From NCBI GenBank assembly GCA_013399015.1, contig VWZX01005770.1:1212698-1276697 (forward strand): a stretch of DNA of 64,000 nucleotides, given 5' to 3'. This DNA is from Galbula dea. Taxonomy: Eukaryota; Chordata; Aves; Piciformes; Galbulidae. Made by a program: the position numbers and the translations under genes. Below are positions 59,929 to 64,000 of the stretch, piece by piece. The stretch's first letter is position 1, and each line of letters begins with the position of its first letter. The notes beneath the pieces were generated by a model. That model saw nothing but the letters and a program-made list of their open reading frames with translations, made no database searches and was not told the origin of the DNA.

Positions 59929-62900
59929 ATGACCACCAGAGGTGTGGGGATTGCAGGATAGGCTAATAAGTGCCAGCTGCCAGCACATGATGACCTTGGA
60001 TTAGGACAGGGTTATCACAGGCCCCTTTGCAGACATCCTATATGCCATCCTTGTCCAGGAAGGGCCTTCTCAGGGGAAAAATATTTCTGTCCTTCACCGA
60101 TGATTGTCCTGTCCCCACGTGGCATGTTCTCAAGGAATTATTTGGGATATTTTGGTGAGACCTAATATTTCTTGTTCATTATTTATACCATTACATATTT
60201 ATAATTCTTGTGTCACTGAAAAGGGAGAAAAAAGAAACTCAAAGAAATGTATTGGAGTAGGAATGATGGGTGGTCTCCAACAGCCTCCAGCTGGAAGTCA
60301 CCATCTGACAGCACCCTGTGGTCTTGTTCACTGTCCCTGCTGGGGATGGTTGTGTACTCTGCTGAGGAGAAGTGGGGAAAAGCACTCTTCAAGGAGCTGT
60401 CTGCAGCTTTCTGTCCACTATCAAGAGGATTGATTTAAAAAGTTGGAATTTATCTTTAAAAAGGTTTGGTATTTATACAGAAAAAACACCTCCAAACCCA
60501 ATCTCATCTTCCTCAAATACAGTATTTCAATGTGTTGAACACCAGCAGTCTCTAGATATTCATGTTCTTTTGCTTGGTGATTCTCCTGTTGGTTCACAGT
60601 CTGTGTGAATCACTGCAGCTCACAACTGCACCCTGAGCTCACACTAAGAAAGGCAAGTGAGGGCTTACACCCAAGGGGATTGCTTGCTGTACGTGGGCTA
60701 GGAGCCTGCCCAGAGGCAGCAGCCTTCAGCTGCAATCTGTCAGTACCGAATTAATCATAACTGCTCTGCTTTCTCATGGTTAAAGTACAACTGGTACTAG
60801 TTTGGGTATTGCAAGACATAAATCTCATCCCTGTCTCCCAGGAGACTCTTCTAAATGAAGGAACTCATCCTGCAAAGGCTTTGCAGTGACAAACAGAGCA
60901 TGCCTAATGTGGAATTAACCCTAAACCATATCAACTGTCAAGAAAGAGTGTCTTGGGCTGGGCACAGGAATACAGAAAGCAAAGCATAAGGGTCAGGAAA
61001 GGAAGGGGTAAAGGCAGGAGGCAAGTTGATTTAAGAGATCTGAGCTGCTCCAGGCTGTGTGCCTTCACAGGTGGCATTGTGGCTGCTGGAGCTCCAGCTG
61101 CTGCTGAGGAAAACTTCACCCAACATAGGAACTGGGAGAAGGGAACAGAGTGCTTGGAGGCAGAATCCAAATCTGTGGAATATCTGTAGCCAGGGGAAAA
61201 GCTAAAAAGTCTTCCAAATTTCAGGAGATGGCAAAGCAGACTTACTTATTGGGCAAACATGGGGCTGCTGCCAGTCCTGGCCCTCATAGGTCTGCTCTCT
61301 TATGTAGACTTAAGGCATGACTGAACTCTGCTCACTTCAATGCCTTGCCTGGCTTTCTGCTAAAGAGCAGCAGTTGAGAGGCCAAAGTATAAGGATGATT
61401 CATTCAAAAGCAGACCAGAATAAATAACAGCAATAAATTACTGTGTCAGAGACCTGTGTGTTGGATCACATAAGAATAATTGCGTAGCCAGCAGTTCAGC
61501 ATTTAATGGGTCTGCTTGTAATGCAGGGACACATGCTGCCTTGTTGGACCAATAGAGGCATTTCTAGGAGGTCTTATGAGAGAAGGCAAAATTGTTTTCC
61601 TCAAGACATAGAAAGTCTTCTTACCCACTGATGTTATGCTTACACTGCAAATAAATCCAATCCTTCTGAAGGTCCTTGCTGGGCTGCCTTTTCTCTCATT
61701 GCCCTTCTTTCTGCCTGTCCCTGTCACCTGTCTCTGTATGGCATTCCCACCCCACAGACCTTAGAGCATGGTCTAAAGGACATCATTCCCTGATGTGGAG
61801 AGTAGAGGAAAAGAAACAAACTGGATTATTGTCCCATTTTCTCATCACATGGGTATGATTTCTGTGTTTTCCTCTCACCCTCCCCAAAGAACCAACAAAT
61901 CTCAGAGGGTGCATACTGAGGAGGAACACAACTACACAGTAGGCACTGGTGGAAGATATTTTTGTGTTGGGGATAAAAAAATGAAAGAAGCCTAAATTTG
62001 CCATTTTCTTCCTTGCTGCAGTTCTTCAGGAAGAATGATAATTTTGCATGGACAAAGCAGAGGAAGAAAGCTTGGGAAAAACAGCTGCTATCTTTGCATA
62101 TATGAATAAAGTGTACATCCAAAATGCAGAGATATTCCACAGGGGCACCCTGAGGTCCTAAAAGGCAGATCATAAATGCAAAGCCCTTGATCACTCTCTG
62201 TGCTGGAAACTGGTTACTTTACAACCCCATATGCTTTATGTTAACCTTTCCATGGGGCTTACACCTCTTATAGTGTTCTACCTGCTTGTTGGGAGAGCAG
62301 CCTGAGGCTTCTGGGGATCTCTAGTCTTGCACTGGTAGTGGGGAGTCAGCCCCATTTCAGTCTATTGGAAAGATGATGGTTTGCTTGTCCCCCAAACCAC
62401 TCTTAGCAGTAGCCAAGCACTGAGTGAAAAAAAAATCACATTGGTTTTACTGCAATGCAAGGCCTAATGAAATAGTTACTGTATTTAGAGACAGACTCCT
62501 ATGACTGTGGTCTCACTTCAAGGCCCTCCTGCTCCTCACTTATGTAGCTAGTTACTCCAACTCAAAAAGCTTCAGAGTACAGCCTTATCTTCTGATAGTT
62601 TCCCAAAGCTGAGACCTATTCCTGTGCCAAGCTTTTTATACTTACTTTCATTCTCCTAAAGTGCTAGCTGTGCAGCATGGAATATCCCCTGAACATTTCC
62701 CAGCAGGCTTTCTGCTGAGTATATTCCCACCCCTGGGGCTTGCTGCAACTCCTGGTCCTTGTAATGGAACTGCTTAGCCCTTCTGCTCTACTAATGGTAC
62801 TTTGCCTGACACAGTTCTGCCATTTTCAGGTCGAAATAAGGCCTGTCCCAAGTGGGTAAAGCTCAGCAAATCTTATCTACTTGTGGGCTGTAAAGATCCC

Positions 62901-64000
62901 ATGAATCCTGCTTCCTCCTAGCAAACAGATGGGTAGCATCAAATTTAGTATCTCTAAATCAACAGGAGCTTCTGTTCCTTACTTCTCATAATTTATCAGT
63001 CTGCTTGTTAAGCAACCATATACGTGAAGATAATGGACATCAGAATGCCTGACAGAGACATGGTGACACATGGTTGGAGCTCATAGGAATAGAAAGTTCC
63101 TAGAAAGAGCATGCCAGAGTTGGGGATACCTCTAAAATACGTGGTCAGGCTGTGGAGATGGTGTGCATGGATATACCTACTCTGGTTTGAAATTATAATT
63201 TAACTGAAATTCTATAATAGAATCTAAATAGTAGCACATCTGCTTTCACTACAGGTTCTCAGCAGTCAGCAAAATCCAACCTAGAAGATGGGCAAATCTC
63301 TTGTGTTGCTCTTTATTTGGGACAGTCCATGTAGGGGCTGATGTAGTGGCCAGCGTAAAAACACTTTTTGATGCAAGTTGTGTGAGACAGGAAGCAAACA
63401 CCTCCATCAACTGTGGGGAAGATACACCCCAAGAACTGCAGAGCTATATGCACCCATACCTCACTCTTTGCCATTCAGCCCTGATTATTTCAGCCAATGG
63501 TGTGATGCAATTTGATTGTTTCCAGTTTGTCTAATCCTAGCGCTCATCGCATTTCCATTGTTCAAAGGGCTTTCTTGTGGCAGAGGTGATTCTTGTGAAT
63601 GACATGATTTGTTCTTCCATGACAAATCTTAATCATAAAAATATGCTAAATCGAGTGTAGTTGATGGATCTTAAACAACTTGTCACTGTTGCTTGCCATA
63701 GTGGAAGAAATCGTATATAGGATAATCAGATTCACCATTTCAGTCTGTTCACCACTGGAGTATTTGATGCATCAGAGCAGGAGCATACTGCACTGGTGTA
63801 AAGTCACTTATTTCATGCAAGCAGTTTGTGAAACACGTGGGAAAGGACAAAAATGCACACACCTAGCTCTAGGCAGCATACTTCAGATGTAAATCCACGG
63901 CAGGTACCAGCTCTGGTTGCAAAACTTTGTCTTGAGACAGTGGTAAACTGTATCTCTAAACCATCTTAGAAGGAACATCTGCCCAAAAGAACAGGGCAGT
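59929..64000. other. right end of window, no gene seen
   Basis: About 4 kb of unique-looking sequence after the last CR1. TP53I11, the gene expected next by vertebrate synteny, was searched for by its protein sequence from memory and not seen. Confidence 0.6.

Noticed and set aside
1..64000. CRISPR arrays, tRNA, rRNA or bacterial-type operons
   Set aside because: None was seen. Split genes, CR1 elements and LTRs show this is vertebrate nuclear DNA.

Overview
This is bird nuclear DNA. Three observations support that: many 5'-truncated CR1 LINEs ending in the ATTCTATG-type octamer tail, two avian-type solo LTRs, and split exons with GT-AG introns whose protein is clearly vertebrate PRDM11. No prokaryotic operon, tRNA, rRNA or CRISPR array was seen. 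The CR1 mix suggests a neoavian bird, but I cannot name the species.

Layout. PRDM11 runs on the minus strand at the left end. Its first three coding exons are at 2926-3041, 2269-2372 and 1090-1352. Together they give residues 1-161: the N-terminus, a zinc knuckle and the first half of the PR/SET domain. The rest of the gene lies beyond position 1. The ATG is 3 nt inside its exon, so an upstream, probably non-coding, exon is expected. The best place for it is the CpG island at about 17.6-18.8 kb, which would make 3.0-17.6 kb intron 1. That island contains three single N bases and a 41-bp duplication abutting two of them, so the promoter assembly is probably faulty.

From 18.8 to 64 kb I recognise no gene. 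By vertebrate synteny the next gene should be TP53I11, divergent from PRDM11, but its exons were not seen here. The stretch holds CR1 fragments (four plus-strand copies of one subfamily within 47.7-54.9 kb), two solo LTRs (20.2-21.1 and 41.9-42.4 kb), simple repeats, short tandem duplications and AT-rich, homeobox-site-rich patches that may be conserved non-coding elements.

No convincing new biological system was found. The best leads for something undescribed are a 37-codon minus-strand ORF with an excellent start context inside intron 1 (6039-6152) and a cysteine-rich, exon-like plus-strand segment at 57142-57267. Both are unproven.
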